Shown: positions 44,539 to 54,988, counted from the stretch's first letter. The stretch is DNA of 64,000 bases from an uncultured Lachnobacterium sp. (GCA_900546625.1 URDU01000012.1:6618-70617), one strand, 5' to 3'. Made by a program: numbers and translations. The notes: generated by a model from the letters alone, not told the origin.

Positions 44539-46713
44539 TTAATTCTCTTTCCAGTATAATTCTATTTTGTCTCCCTCATGAAGCTCCTCGGAAAATTGGG
44601 CATCCCTGCCATTTATTACAGTGGCTATTGCCCTGCCCTTTCCTGCCTGCAAATCAAATGAGATATGGGTAAATATATCGACAAATATATATGTATCCTT
44701 GCCGGACAGCTCCACAGGCTCACCGTTTACAATTACTGTAATTGTATTTTCTGATGAGTCTTCTTCGTGTATTTCTTCCTGTATATCATTTTTTGGCAAT
44801 TCATTTTCCGGCAATTCGTTTTCCGGCACAGCAGATGCTTCAGCTTCTTTAGCAAAATCATCATGCAGCTCATCGAGCACCTGATTCATCATCTGCTCTG
44901 ATGTTCTGGCTACTGTGTTGTCAGACTCTTGTGTGTCATTATAATTGTTATTGTCGATTCTTGCAACACCATATTCATCTGTTTTCCACTCAACAGAGAA
45001 ATTTTCGTATACAAGAGTGTCGAGATCAGCCTCTTCATTGTTTACAAATATCATCTGGTCTGTGTCAATAACGAGGTCCATAAACTGCGCAATCTGACGC
45101 ACTGTATAGTAATTTCTTGTCTCAATCACATCGTTTTCCCTGATGCTGTAATCCTCCGGCTCAAGCTCTCCGTTTACCTGGACAAACCTAGGACATGAAA
45201 CCCTTCTGCCGTTTATGATAAAAGTAATGACAGAATGATTGTACTCATCAAGCTGCGATATCTTATACACTGCTGCCTCTCCTGCTGTGGACGGCTCTAT
45301 GATTATCTCACTGTTTGGCTCAAGTGGTGTATTGATGCTTGCAGGCTTTCCATTCATGGTCACCACTGCGCCCTCTCCTGCTTCGCCTCTTACAAGTCTT
45401 GCAACACCGTTTACCGTAAAGTTTATCGGTGTGCCGCGCTTTGGAAACAGCTCATCGTTTGGAAATCCCGCCTGAAGCGCCGCATCGACTATTGTAAGCC
45501 TGTTATTGTCATAGAGCTTTATTCTCTCACCGTTGAATCTGACCATGATAAAATTATTTCTCTGATCATAATAATTCAGACATATGCCAATCGGAGTGAC
45601 AATAAGCGGATCCTTCGTGATATCCTCCTGCTCAAAAATTACCTCGCCAAGCACTTCCTCGCCTCTTAGGGCGACTCTTTCCTCCGGCAGGTCGAGGTCT
45701 TCCGCAAGCTTTTCCGTAAAGCCGTGTATCTTGCCTCCGCCTCCGACTACAAAGCAGGCGCTTACTGTTTTGTCACCGTTTAGCTCTCTGATTTTAGCCG
45801 ATACCTCTTGTGCAATATTATCAACAACAGGTGCTGCCACATCCCAGACATCCTGTGCAGGAATTGTGTGCTCGATGCTCATGATATCCTTGTATGTAAC
45901 CTTATCACTAGTCGTAGACTGAAGCTTGATGCTCTCAGCCATGTTGAAATCCACGAGAAAATGCTGCACGATAACCTCTGTCAGCTCATCTCCTGCATGT
46001 GGTATCATGCCGTAGGCAATAATACTTCCGTCCCTTGTGATTGATATATCACTTGTTCCGGCTCCCACATCGACAAGTGCGATATTAAGCATACGATAGT
46101 TTTCAGGTATGGCCACATTGATAGCCGCAATAGGCTCCAGTGTCATATTGGCAACACTAAGCCCGGCCTGTCCCACTGCTGCATACAGTCCGTCTACCAC
46201 ATCCTCAGGCAGAAATGTAACTATGATATCCTCGCCTATTTTATTGGCCTTATGGCCCTCAAGGCTGATAAACACCTCATCATTTAAAAAGAATTTGACT
46301 GTAGAATATCCCACACAGTAAAACTTATAGCTTGTATCGTTTACCTCCTTGAGTGCCTCCTGCGCCTTTTCTATGCCAAGCAGGTTAAGCGTATGGACAT
46401 CCTCGCCGGTCACCACAGACTCCTGCGCATACTCATACTCCACATGCGTCGTGACAGTCTTTAATACTCGTCCTGCGGCTGCTATACACACCTCTTCAAG
46501 CGGCTGTCCCGTCTGTTTTTCAAGCTCGTCCTTTACTTCCTTAATTGTTTTTGCCACCCTGCCTATATCATGTATCTGACCGTCGAGCATCGCTCTGGTC
46601 TCATGCTCCTTCACATACTGTGCTGTAACCACAAATTCCTTGTCATCAGTCTGATAGCCGACAGTTCCTACAACATTTCTTGTACCAATATCCAAACCGA
46701 ATACATTATTCAT
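44539..46713 (-). CDS. FtsA-domain (actin-like ATPase) cell-division-type protein
   Basis: The 724-residue protein has an actin-like ATPase with phosphate 1 motif FGLDIGTRNVVGTV and phosphate 2 motif LVDVGAGTSDISIT (about 225-238); VVGGGGKIHGFTEKL is the adenosine loop. The C-terminal 250 residues form an extra, acidic extension with short beta-rich parts resembling a ubiquitin-like fold (FVDIFTHISFDLQAGKGRAI). It is longer than true FtsA (about 420). Such proteins are common in Clostridia next to coaE/polA; the exact role is unknown. ATG 46713 behind AAGGAG fits better than GTG 46719. Confidence 0.82.
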   Translation of the reverse strand: MNNVFGLDIGTRNVVGTVGYQTDDKEFVVTAQYVKEHETRAMLDGQIHDIGRVAKTIKEVKDELEKQTGQPLEEVCIAAAGRVLKTVTTHVEYEYAQESVVTGEDVHTLNLLGIEKAQEALKEVNDTSYKFYCVGYSTVKFFLNDEVFISLEGHKANKIGEDIIVTFLPEDVVDGLYAAVGQAGLSVANMTLEPIAAINVAIPENYRMLNIALVDVGAGTSDISITRDGSIIAYGMIPHAGDELTEVIVQHFLVDFNMAESIKLQSTTSDKVTYKDIMSIEHTIPAQDVWDVAAPVVDNIAQEVSAKIRELNGDKTVSACFVVGGGGKIHGFTEKLAEDLDLPEERVALRGEEVLGEVIFEQEDITKDPLIVTPIGICLNYYDQRNNFIMVRFNGERIKLYDNNRLTIVDAALQAGFPNDELFPKRGTPINFTVNGVARLVRGEAGEGAVVTMNGKPASINTPLEPNSEIIIEPSTAGEAAVYKISQLDEYNHSVITFIINGRRVSCPRFVQVNGELEPEDYSIRENDVIETRNYYTVRQIAQFMDLVIDTDQMIFVNNEEADLDTLVYENFSVEWKTDEYGVARIDNNNYNDTQESDNTVARTSEQMMNQVLDELHDDFAKEAEASAVPENELPENELPKNDIQEEIHEEDSSENTITVIVNGEPVELSGKDTYIFVDIFTHISFDLQAGKGRAIATVINGRDAQFSEELHEGDKIELYWKEN

Positions 46714-46718
46714 TTCCA

Positions 46719-47318
46719 CTACTCCTTGTATTTGCTAAGCGCTTTATTTATTGAAGCTATCGTGTTTTCGATATCTCCGTCATTATCGATAACCTCCCTG
46801 CAGTGCCTTCTGTACTCATCTTCTTTAAGCTGGCTTGCAAAGATGCTGTCTATCTTCTCATCTGAATAGCCTCTTGATGACTTAAGTCTTTTTCTTCTGA
46901 CTTCTTCACTTGCATAAATATACCACAGCTCGTCGCAGATTTCACCATATCCCTCCTCTATAAGGAGTGCTGCTTCAAGCACGAGCATGAAAAGACCTTC
47001 TTTTTTGGCCTCCTTGACCGCATTAAGCACATATTCCTTTACTGCAGGATGCACTACTTCATTTAGAAGCTCTCTTTTTTTATCATTCGAAAAAATCACT
47101 CCTGCCAGTGCCGGTCTGTCAAAATGCCCGTCCTCAAGCCATATCGGTTCGCCCGCAAACAATTCCTTTAATCTGTTGTAGCAGTCGCTTCCCGGCTCCA
47201 TCAGCTCATGTGCTATCTCATCGGAGAGCATGACCCTTACGCCATCAAGTTCCTTAAGATAGCCAAGCACTGCCGATTTTCCGGCACCTACACCACCTGT
47301 TATTCCTATAAAAATCAT
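46719..47318 (-). CDS. coaE: dephospho-CoA kinase
   Basis: 199 residues from ATG 47318 behind AAGGAAATAGT. The P-loop GITGGVGAGKSAVLGYL lies at residues 4-20 and DEIAHEL, HPAVKEYV and LEAALLIEEGY follow, as in CoaE. It phosphorylates dephospho-CoA in the last step of CoA synthesis. The frame runs back into polA (to 47366), but that extension has no ribosome site and lacks family similarity. It lies 20 bp behind polA. Confidence 0.95.
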   Translation of the reverse strand: MIFIGITGGVGAGKSAVLGYLKELDGVRVMLSDEIAHELMEPGSDCYNRLKELFAGEPIWLEDGHFDRPALAGVIFSNDKKRELLNEVVHPAVKEYVLNAVKEAKKEGLFMLVLEAALLIEEGYGEICDELWYIYASEEVRRKRLKSSRGYSDEKIDSIFASQLKEDEYRRHCREVIDNDGDIENTIASINKALSKYKE

Positions 47319-47337
47319 ACTATTTCCTTTTCTGTCA

Positions 47338-50049
47338 TCAATGCGCATCATACCAGTCATAGCCACACTCGGTGCCCACCTCCATGGATACCTTCATGTC
47401 CACCGCACCACGCATCTCTTTCTCCAGAAGCTTAATCACTTTATCCTTCTCAGCTTCCTTTGTCTCAATTAAAAGCTCATCATGCACCTGAAGGATAAGT
47501 CTTGACTTTAAGCCCTCGTCAAGAAGCCTGTCATGCACACGTATCATAGCAATCTTTATGATATCGGCTGCTGTACCCTGAATAGGTGAGTTCATCGCAA
47601 CTCTCTCTCCAAACTGTCTTTGCATGAAATTGCTCGAGTTCAGCTCGGGAATCGGTCTGATACGCCCAAACATGGTCTTTGTATAGCCGTTTTTCTTGGC
47701 ATCCAAAACCGTCTGATCCAAAAACTCCTTAATCTTTGGATATTTGACAAAATAGCTGTCTATATAGCCCTGTGCCTCTTTCCTTGAAATTCCCAGGTCG
47801 TTAGACAGACCAAACGCGCTAATACCATATACGATACCAAAATTTACCGCCTTTGCATTTCGTCTTTGAAGGTCTGTGACCTCATCAAACGGTGTGTCAA
47901 ACACAAGGGATGCTGTACTTCTGTGGATATCCTGACCATTCTTAAAGGCCTCTATCATCCTTTCATCCCCTGAAAGCGCCGCAAGCACCCGAAGCTCGAT
48001 CTGCGAGTAGTCCGAGTCAACAAACAGATCTCCATCCTCAGGCAGAAATACCTTTCTGATAAGCTTGCCCAGCTCAATCCTTATCGGGATATTCTGCAGA
48101 TTAGGCTCTGTGCTTGAAAGACGGCCTGTCGCAGTGATTGTCTGATTTAAGGTAGTATGGATTTTGCCATCAGATGCAATATATCCCGAAAGTCCGTCAG
48201 CATATGTGCTCTTTAGCTTTGTGAGCTGTCTGTATTCCAGAATATCCGCGACAATCGGATACTCCGGTGCCAGCTTTTCAAGCACATCTGCCGCAGTAGA
48301 ATAACCGGTCTTTGTCTTCTTTTCATTTGGCAGTCCAAGCTTTTCAAAGAGAATGACTCCAAGCTGCTTTGGCGAATTTATATTAAACTCTTCACCTGCT
48401 GCCTCATATATTTTCTTTTCAAGCTCAGCTATCGAAACAGCAAGCTTGTCTCCATACTCCTTAAGCTTTATTCCATCAGCCCTTATACCCTCATTTTCCA
48501 TATCATACAGTACGAAAACGAGCGGGAGCTCGATATCTTTATAAAGCGTGAGCATATCCATTTCCTTTAGCTTCTGCAAAAGAACCGGCTTTGATTTCCA
48601 GGCAGTATACACCTCGTAGCAGGCACAGTCCACTGCCTTTTTCTCATCCTCCTTCATCATCTGGGTAAAATCAAGCTTCCCCAGATAATCCTTTTTAGAT
48701 GAGAGCATAAGCCCCAGATAGTCCTTTGCAACCGCATCATATGGATACTCCCCGACAAGCGGATTGATAAGGTATGCAGCCACCATCATGTCAAAATATC
48801 TGTCTCTGTCCTCTGCCTTTATCTCTTTGCTCTTAAATCTGTGCAGATTGGTCTTTAAATCCGGTGATATCCATGACTTTACTTCCAGGGTATTTAGTTT
48901 TTCATCCAGGAAGTTGCTTGAAATCTCATCACCTGTACAGATAAAATAAATGTCCTCCTCTGAAAAACAAATCGAAACAGCAAGATAATCGTTCGAAACC
49001 GGCTCCGAAAACAGACTTAGCTGTCCATCACTTTCGCTGTTTCCCAAAGACTCTCCCGGTACTACCGCAAAAGCGACCTCCTTGTCCTTTGCCTTCTCAA
49101 ACACACTCTCTGCAGTCTTTAAGTCCCTTACTACCACAAAATACTCCTCGGCATTGTTTTTAGGAGCCTCCACATTAAACCGTGACAGCATGTTTTTGAA
49201 TTCGTATCTTTTGCACAGTAAAAAGGCTTCCTCTGTGTAGAGTGACTCTACTCCGCCACTAAGCTTTGCATCAGAAAATTCATAGTCAACCGGTGCATCA
49301 AGTATGATTGTAGCAAGCTCTTTGCTCATAAGCGCCTGCTCCCAGTACTCCACTATATTCTTTGAAGCCCTTGGCGGCTTTACATTCTCAGCGTCCTCAT
49401 GTACTGCCTCTATACAGTGATATTTTGCTATAAGTGCGCCTGCTGTCTTTTCGCCGATACCGGGTACCCCGGGAATATTATCAGACGTATCTCCCTGCAG
49501 AGCCTTTACATCGATAAACTCCTTTGGAGTGACGCCGTACTTTTCGATAACATCTGCTGTATTATAGTTTTCTATCTCGGTTCCTGTTTTCTTTGTCTTT
49601 GGAATCCTTACCATGACATGGTCAGTCGCAAGCTGCAAAAGGTCTCTGTCTCCGGAAATGATGGCGACATCCATACCGGCCTTTTCTGCCCTGACAGATA
49701 AGGTTCCAAGTATATCGTCGGCCTCATAGCCTTCCTTTTCCACGATTTTAATGCCCATAGCAGTAAGCATTTCCTTTATCATAGGCAACTGCTGCCTGAG
49801 TTCCTCGTCCATAGGCTTTCTCGTGCCCTTGTACGCATCAAACATCCTGTGCCTGAATGTCGGTGCATGCACATCAAATGCCACCGTCAGATAGTCAGGC
49901 TTTTCCTCATCAAGAATCTTGAACATGATATTCAAAAATCCATAGACTGCATTTGTGTGAAGCCCCTCTGAATTGGTCAGATCAGGAAGTCCGTGATATG
50001 CCCTGTTTAAAATACTGTGTCCGTCTATAAGTACAAGCTTTTCACTCAT
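47338..50049 (-). CDS. polA: DNA polymerase I
   Basis: The 903-residue protein contains the 5'-3' exonuclease (residues 1-290; AIISGDRDLLQLA, LQGDTSDNIPGVPGIGEKTA), a 3'-5' exonuclease-like fold (300-490) and the polymerase with DSDYSQIELRVLAALSGD (motif A), RRNAKAVNFGIVYGISAFGL (motif B) and LQVHDELLIE (motif C). The acidic DxE pair of exonuclease motif I is not seen where expected (AFAVVPGES), so proofreading is probably lost, as in many Firmicutes PolI. It acts in repair and Okazaki fragment maturation. Confidence 0.97.
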   Translation of the reverse strand: MSEKLVLIDGHSILNRAYHGLPDLTNSEGLHTNAVYGFLNIMFKILDEEKPDYLTVAFDVHAPTFRHRMFDAYKGTRKPMDEELRQQLPMIKEMLTAMGIKIVEKEGYEADDILGTLSVRAEKAGMDVAIISGDRDLLQLATDHVMVRIPKTKKTGTEIENYNTADVIEKYGVTPKEFIDVKALQGDTSDNIPGVPGIGEKTAGALIAKYHCIEAVHEDAENVKPPRASKNIVEYWEQALMSKELATIILDAPVDYEFSDAKLSGGVESLYTEEAFLLCKRYEFKNMLSRFNVEAPKNNAEEYFVVVRDLKTAESVFEKAKDKEVAFAVVPGESLGNSESDGQLSLFSEPVSNDYLAVSICFSEEDIYFICTGDEISSNFLDEKLNTLEVKSWISPDLKTNLHRFKSKEIKAEDRDRYFDMMVAAYLINPLVGEYPYDAVAKDYLGLMLSSKKDYLGKLDFTQMMKEDEKKAVDCACYEVYTAWKSKPVLLQKLKEMDMLTLYKDIELPLVFVLYDMENEGIRADGIKLKEYGDKLAVSIAELEKKIYEAAGEEFNINSPKQLGVILFEKLGLPNEKKTKTGYSTAADVLEKLAPEYPIVADILEYRQLTKLKSTYADGLSGYIASDGKIHTTLNQTITATGRLSSTEPNLQNIPIRIELGKLIRKVFLPEDGDLFVDSDYSQIELRVLAALSGDERMIEAFKNGQDIHRSTASLVFDTPFDEVTDLQRRNAKAVNFGIVYGISAFGLSNDLGISRKEAQGYIDSYFVKYPKIKEFLDQTVLDAKKNGYTKTMFGRIRPIPELNSSNFMQRQFGERVAMNSPIQGTAADIIKIAMIRVHDRLLDEGLKSRLILQVHDELLIETKEAEKDKVIKLLEKEMRGAVDMKVSMEVGTECGYDWYDAH

Positions 50050-50118
50050 TTTATACTTTCCTTATTACTTAATATTGTTGTAATCGCTGCCGGTCACACT
50101 GCAGTGCAGGCAGTAATG

Positions 50119-51909
50119 TTAAATAGCTCTTGTATATTTCTTAAGCCACTGAGCCTCCTCATCATTCAAAAAAGGTGAAACAAGCTCATAAACTCTGGCA
50201 TGGTAAGCGTTCAGGTATCCCTTTTCCCTGTCTGTCATCTGATTTGGATCAATAGCATCTAAATCTATAGGCACATAAGTCAGATTCTCAAAATACATAA
50301 ACTGACCATACTCATTTTTCTCACCCTTTCGGCAGATAAGCTCATTCTCTGTACGAATACCGAATTTGCCCTCTAAATAGATGCCCGGCTCATCTGTAGT
50401 GACCATGCCCTCTTCTATCACACGCTCTGCCGTTCTGCCCGGGTACTGCTTCCAGTGAAAGCTATTTGGTCCCTCATGCACATTGAGCACATAGCCCACA
50501 CCGTGTCCGGTGCCGTGATTGTAGTCCATGCCAATCTCCCATAAAGGCTCTCTTGCCAGAATATCAAAGTTTAGTCCCGAGCAGCCCTCCTTAAACCTTG
50601 CATTTGCCAGGTTCATATTTGAGCGGCACACTCTCGTAAACATATCCTTCATCTCGTCAGTCACCGGTCCTAACGCAAAGGTTCTCGTGATATCTGTGGT
50701 TCCCTCCAGATAATGTCCGCCTGAATCAACCAAAAGAAGACTCTCAGGCTTAAGCTGCCTGTCAGACTCCTCTGTTGCAGAGTAATGCACAATAGCACCA
50801 TGATCAGCATATCCGCATATTGTGGCAAAACTCAAATCAAGAAAGCCCTCCTGCTGCGCTCTAAGCGATGCAAGATAATCTGAAGCCGAAATCTCTGTCA
50901 TAGGTATCTTACCTATATTTGTCTTAAGCCAGTACATGAACCTGCACATCGCAACTGCATCCTTCAAATGCGCCTTGCGCAGATTTTCAAGCTGTACTTC
51001 ATTCTTTACGGCCTTCATGACAACTGTAGGATCCTCCGCATCAATCACCTTAACACCCTTTGGCAGGCTGTCGCAGACGCGGTAATTTACAATCGATGTA
51101 TTTAAAAGCACTGTCTCTTTTTCATCAATATGCTTCACATATTCATAAAAATCATCGTAAGGTCTTGTCTGTATACCATTCTTATCGAGGTATGCCTTAA
51201 GAGTCTCTGTCACAACCTCTTCCTGCAAAAACCATATGCAGCTGTCCTGTGACAGTGCCAGGTACGAAAGCACTACAGGCACATAGCTTATGTCGCCTCC
51301 CCTGACATTTAAAAGCCAGGCGATATCGTAAAGTGATGACATCAGATGAAGTGTTGCACCCTTTTGTGCCATCTGCTCTCTGACTCTTTTAAGCTTTGAG
51401 CTTATATCCTCACCGGTATATTTATTGTCAAAAATCATGACAGGTGCCTTTGACATAGGAGGCCTGTCTGTCCATATAAGGTCAATCAGATCCTCATTTA
51501 CATACATGCTGCCATGCTTTTCTTTTGCGATTTCAGAAAGCCTTTTGCCCCATGCGGCATTTACCACTCTGCCGTCAAAGCCTATTACACCGCCATCCGA
51601 AAGAGTATCCTTTATATACTCATCAACTGTCGGTACGCCCTCCTCGCCAATCTTAAACAGCTTTACAGTGGTATCCTTAAGCTGCGCAGCCGCCTGCACA
51701 AAATACCTGCCGTCTGTCCAGAGTCCAGCCTCATCCATAGTGATGACTGCGGTACCTGCTGAGCCCGTGAAGCCTGTAATATATTTGCGTGCCTTAAAAT
51801 GCTCTCCTACATACTCTGACTCATGAAAATCAGCAGTAGGAACCACATACAGCGAGATGCCCCTCTTTGCCATCTCGCTTCTCAATGCTTTTAATCTATC
51901 CTGTATCAT
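50119..51909 (-). CDS. Xaa-Pro aminopeptidase (M24 family)
   Basis: 596 residues from ATG 51909 (the frame extends to 51933, into the neighbour). It has two creatinase-type N-domains and a C-terminal pita-bread domain with the metal ligands: LLVDSGGHYLEGTTDITRTF (two Asp), HGTGHGVGYVLNVHEG (His), VTTDEPGIYLE and GIRTENELI (two Glu). It removes N-terminal residues ahead of proline, with two Mn2+ or similar. The long three-domain form matches eukaryote-like APP1 and homologues in Firmicutes. Confidence 0.93.
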   Translation of the reverse strand: MIQDRLKALRSEMAKRGISLYVVPTADFHESEYVGEHFKARKYITGFTGSAGTAVITMDEAGLWTDGRYFVQAAAQLKDTTVKLFKIGEEGVPTVDEYIKDTLSDGGVIGFDGRVVNAAWGKRLSEIAKEKHGSMYVNEDLIDLIWTDRPPMSKAPVMIFDNKYTGEDISSKLKRVREQMAQKGATLHLMSSLYDIAWLLNVRGGDISYVPVVLSYLALSQDSCIWFLQEEVVTETLKAYLDKNGIQTRPYDDFYEYVKHIDEKETVLLNTSIVNYRVCDSLPKGVKVIDAEDPTVVMKAVKNEVQLENLRKAHLKDAVAMCRFMYWLKTNIGKIPMTEISASDYLASLRAQQEGFLDLSFATICGYADHGAIVHYSATEESDRQLKPESLLLVDSGGHYLEGTTDITRTFALGPVTDEMKDMFTRVCRSNMNLANARFKEGCSGLNFDILAREPLWEIGMDYNHGTGHGVGYVLNVHEGPNSFHWKQYPGRTAERVIEEGMVTTDEPGIYLEGKFGIRTENELICRKGEKNEYGQFMYFENLTYVPIDLDAIDPNQMTDREKGYLNAYHARVYELVSPFLNDEEAQWLKKYTRAI

Positions 51910-51913
51910 TTTA

Positions 51914-52375
51914 TTATGCCTCTTTAAATTCAAAAAATTTCGTATCTAATTCCGGATACATTCTCTTTAGTGAGATTGGTTTGCCGGATTTGTTCAAAAA
52001 GCAATGGCTGCTTTTTGCAGTAGTGCGAAGCTCGCCTGTCTCTTTGTCCTTCATGACATACTCAAGCTCCATCTTGATTCCGTTATACTTAAGCAGCTTT
52101 GTGTAGATGACGACCGTATCATCGAAATGTACCATACTGTGATACTCTACCGATATCGACAGCACCGGACTTATGATTTCCATATCCTCCATCTGCCTGT
52201 AGTTGAGTCCTATCTGATCCATCAAATCAAGTCTTGCTTCTTCCATCCACTTGACATAGTTTGAATGGTGGATTATACCCATCTGATCTGTTTCATAATA
52301 CTTTGCGTGGTGCTCGTAAGGACGTATTCTAAGCTCGCCCTGTGAGCCGGCAATCTGCAACTCATTGTTTGCCAT
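51914..52375 (-). CDS. acyl-CoA thioesterase (YbgC/FadM-like hotdog)
   Basis: 153 residues from ATG 52375 behind GGAGGAATTTTTT. YETDQMGIIHHSNYVKWMEE contains the catalytic Asp and the conserved HxxYxxW pattern of 4-hydroxybenzoyl-CoA-type thioesterases. Substrate unknown. It ends 4 bp ahead of the peptidase start. Confidence 0.9.
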   Translation of the reverse strand: MANNELQIAGSQGELRIRPYEHHAKYYETDQMGIIHHSNYVKWMEEARLDLMDQIGLNYRQMEDMEIISPVLSISVEYHSMVHFDDTVVIYTKLLKYNGIKMELEYVMKDKETGELRTTAKSSHCFLNKSGKPISLKRMYPELDTKFFEFKEA

Positions 52376-52468
52376 AAAAAATTCCTCCATTCATATTTTA
52401 GTCTTCTTTCTATTATGCCACATTGGACAATTAAATTCAACGACCTGACAGTAAAATATGAACCGTGA

Positions 52469-54412
52469 TTAGCTGCGTATCATGCTGTAACAGTCCCTGC
52501 AAATATTGCGTGAATTGCCAATCGGGAGGATTCTTCCGCAATACCGGCATCTGATTATATACTCATCCTTGCTCTTTGATAGAAGCTGCATGATCTTAGC
52601 CTGTGTTTTGTCGCGCTCGCTTTCAAGCCAGTCCTCCTCCACAATTTTGCCCATGCGGACCGAAAACTGATAGTACAGATCAAGCTTTTTGTAATAGGAC
52701 TCGTATTTCATGAGCCCCTGATACCTTGAGTGCTTATCCGGCTTGTCAAGAGATATATCAGATGTATACGACATGCAGTAGCGCAGCCATTGTCTGACCA
52801 GCTCTTTATCCTTTATATCTATCGGACAGGTAATCATCTTGTAGAGCAGATATTTGTCATCGAAATCTGCGATAAAGTAGCGCTCCTTGTACGCATAGCC
52901 ATACAAAAACAATATCTCATCGACATTGATTTTCCTAAATGGCGCTGACGGGTTTGCCTCATGCCAGAGCTTAATTATCGCATCAAGCGGCGCATCCATT
53001 GTAAGAAGCACCTGTGGGAAGCCAAGACTTACGATATCGATATCCTGCTCCGTTATATTTAGAGTATTCTTCAGATAATTCAGATTCTTTTGACCTAAGG
53101 CTGTCACATAGCCTGTATCATATATGCCAAATCTGCCTGCACGGCCTGCTATCTGCTTTATCTCAGAGATGACAAGCGGACGTCTTGATACTCCGTCAAA
53201 CTTTTCCACCTCCAGAAATACGATTCTTCTGACCGGCAGATTGAGCCCCATGCCTATCGCATCTGTTGACACGACAACCTGTGTCTTTTTCTCGTTGAAA
53301 AGTGTCATCTGTCTGCGCCTTATTTCCGGCGGCAGGCTTCCGTAGATGACACTTGGCTTTATGCCGTTTTCCTCAAGACGCCCTGCGATATTGAGTACCG
53401 ACTTCTTGGAAAACACGATAAAGGCATCGCCCTCCCTCACATCCTGCGGAAATGAAAACGGCTTATCCTCCAGCTTTAGAGCTGTCTTTCTCTCATACTC
53501 CCTTATCTCATACTCGTCATGGCACAGATTAATCAGATGAATGACAACATCCTTTGCCACCGGGCTCATGCATATATGAATCTCTTTCGCAAGTGTACCA
53601 AGAATTGCCCTTGTCCACGAATGTCCCCTGTCATCATCTGCTACCATCTGTGCCTCATCAATCACTGCGATATCATATTCCTTATCACAGTCAAGCATCT
53701 CCACTGTCGATGCGATAATTCTGCTGTCTGATACCTCAAGGCACTCCTGGCCTGTGAGCATGGTGCATGGTATACCTGCATCATTCATCTTCTCATACAC
53801 CTCGAGTGCCAGAAGGCGAAGTGGCCCCAGATAAACTCCGTTTTGCGCCAGCTTAAGCCGCTCGAGTGCCTGATAAGTCTTACCGCTGTTAGTCGGTCCT
53901 ATATGGAGTATGAAGCGCCTTTTCATGCTCTGGGCTTTTGGAAACTCAAGCTCCGGCCGCGCCGGAACCAGCGTGACAATCTCTCTTCTAAGCTCCTTGC
54001 TGCGATACTCATTGTAAAGTGCTTTCATGCTTCTGGTACATATCGCACCTATATACTCCTTGCGCAAAAGCTTTAAAAAATCCTCTGTGAGATACTCTGC
54101 CTCCTTCTCATCAAACTGCTCCATATCCACCCTGACGAGCTGCGGAAGGATTTCTCTATTTAAAATCTGCCTTGCATTTTTATTGTTGGAATAATAGGTA
54201 ATCAATGCAAGCCTTTTTATTTCCTGATGCAGCTTGTCGAGTGCTATTGTCTCGTTTTTTGAAAAGCGCGCATATTTAATTGATTTTGCTTTACTGTTGA
54301 GCCTGTGAATATAGTGTGCCAGCTTCACAGGCTTACCTGTACTTTTCTTCGCATTCTCCCTGTACTGGTCAATATAAAACTGTACCAGTATCTCTTCAAA
54401 CGATTTTTCCAT
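52469..54412 (-). CDS. Suv3-like SF2 RNA helicase
   Basis: The 647-residue protein has Walker A in LHIGPTNSGKTYQALERL (about 169-186), GPLRLLALEVYEKM (Ia), DEAQ box in IAVIDEAQMVADDDRG, and motif VI IKQIAGRAGRFG. This is the arrangement of mitochondrial Suv3 and its bacterial relatives, with a Suv3-type helical C-terminus. It ends in a four-Cys zinc-ribbon-like tail (CRYCGRILP, then CRDCYSM). The role is probably RNA unwinding in turnover; ribosome site is weak (GAGGATAACACACAT). Confidence 0.88.
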   Translation of the reverse strand: MEKSFEEILVQFYIDQYRENAKKSTGKPVKLAHYIHRLNSKAKSIKYARFSKNETIALDKLHQEIKRLALITYYSNNKNARQILNREILPQLVRVDMEQFDEKEAEYLTEDFLKLLRKEYIGAICTRSMKALYNEYRSKELRREIVTLVPARPELEFPKAQSMKRRFILHIGPTNSGKTYQALERLKLAQNGVYLGPLRLLALEVYEKMNDAGIPCTMLTGQECLEVSDSRIIASTVEMLDCDKEYDIAVIDEAQMVADDDRGHSWTRAILGTLAKEIHICMSPVAKDVVIHLINLCHDEYEIREYERKTALKLEDKPFSFPQDVREGDAFIVFSKKSVLNIAGRLEENGIKPSVIYGSLPPEIRRRQMTLFNEKKTQVVVSTDAIGMGLNLPVRRIVFLEVEKFDGVSRRPLVISEIKQIAGRAGRFGIYDTGYVTALGQKNLNYLKNTLNITEQDIDIVSLGFPQVLLTMDAPLDAIIKLWHEANPSAPFRKINVDEILFLYGYAYKERYFIADFDDKYLLYKMITCPIDIKDKELVRQWLRYCMSYTSDISLDKPDKHSRYQGLMKYESYYKKLDLYYQFSVRMGKIVEEDWLESERDKTQAKIMQLLSKSKDEYIIRCRYCGRILPIGNSRNICRDCYSMIRS

Positions 54413-54430
54413 ATATGTGTGTTATCCTCT

Positions 54431-54988
54431 TTATTTGTATACACCGTTAAGTGTCACCTCAAACGTAACATCCTTTCCGGCAAGCTCTGTATTTACCTTA
54501 TAATCATCCGGGAACTTAAGGTTCAAATCAAAGGTTTCTCCAACCTTATGACCTACCACTCCGTCCTCAAAGCCATCTATATAGCTGCCTGAGCCAAGCA
54601 CCAGGTCTGTGCCCTGTCCATCAGTGCTTCCACCCTCGAATTTTTCTCCGTCCATATATCCGGTGTAGTCAATATTTACCTTATCTCCGTTTTCTGCAAC
54701 TGTGTCAGCCTCGGTATTAAGTGTTGCTGCCTCGGTCTGTGAATCACTGCTTTGTGTCTCGGATGCCTGAGATTCTGTGGTCTGTGATGCAGCTTCTGTT
54801 CCACTGGTGCTCTTTGACGATGAACCGCCCGATGTCGCAACTGCCCAGATGAGTACTATGACTACCACGACAACTGCCACTATCGGCACCCAGAATTTCA
54901 GCTGATTCACTACCTTTGCCTTCTTTTCTACTTTTTCTCTCTCAATTCTTCTTTTTTCCTGTGCGATTTTTTTGTTTTGTTTGTTCAT
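54431..54988 (-). CDS. membrane-anchored FKBP-type peptidyl-prolyl isomerase
   Basis: The 185-residue protein starts with a charged cytosolic helix (KKIAQEKRRIEREKVEKKAK), one membrane helix (about 32-52), a Ser/Thr/Gln-rich linker (54-95) and a trigger-factor-like FKBP domain (100-185) with KVNIDYTGYMDGEKFEGG, SYIDGFEDGVVGHKVGET and NTELAGKDVTFEVTLNGV. The FKBP domain lies outside, so it may fold exported proteins. Start follows CAGGAGATTAACAAA. Confidence 0.9.
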   Translation of the reverse strand: MNKQNKKIAQEKRRIEREKVEKKAKVVNQLKFWVPIVAVVVVVIVLIWAVATSGGSSSKSTSGTEAASQTTESQASETQSSDSQTEAATLNTEADTVAENGDKVNIDYTGYMDGEKFEGGSTDGQGTDLVLGSGSYIDGFEDGVVGHKVGETFDLNLKFPDDYKVNTELAGKDVTFEVTLNGVYK

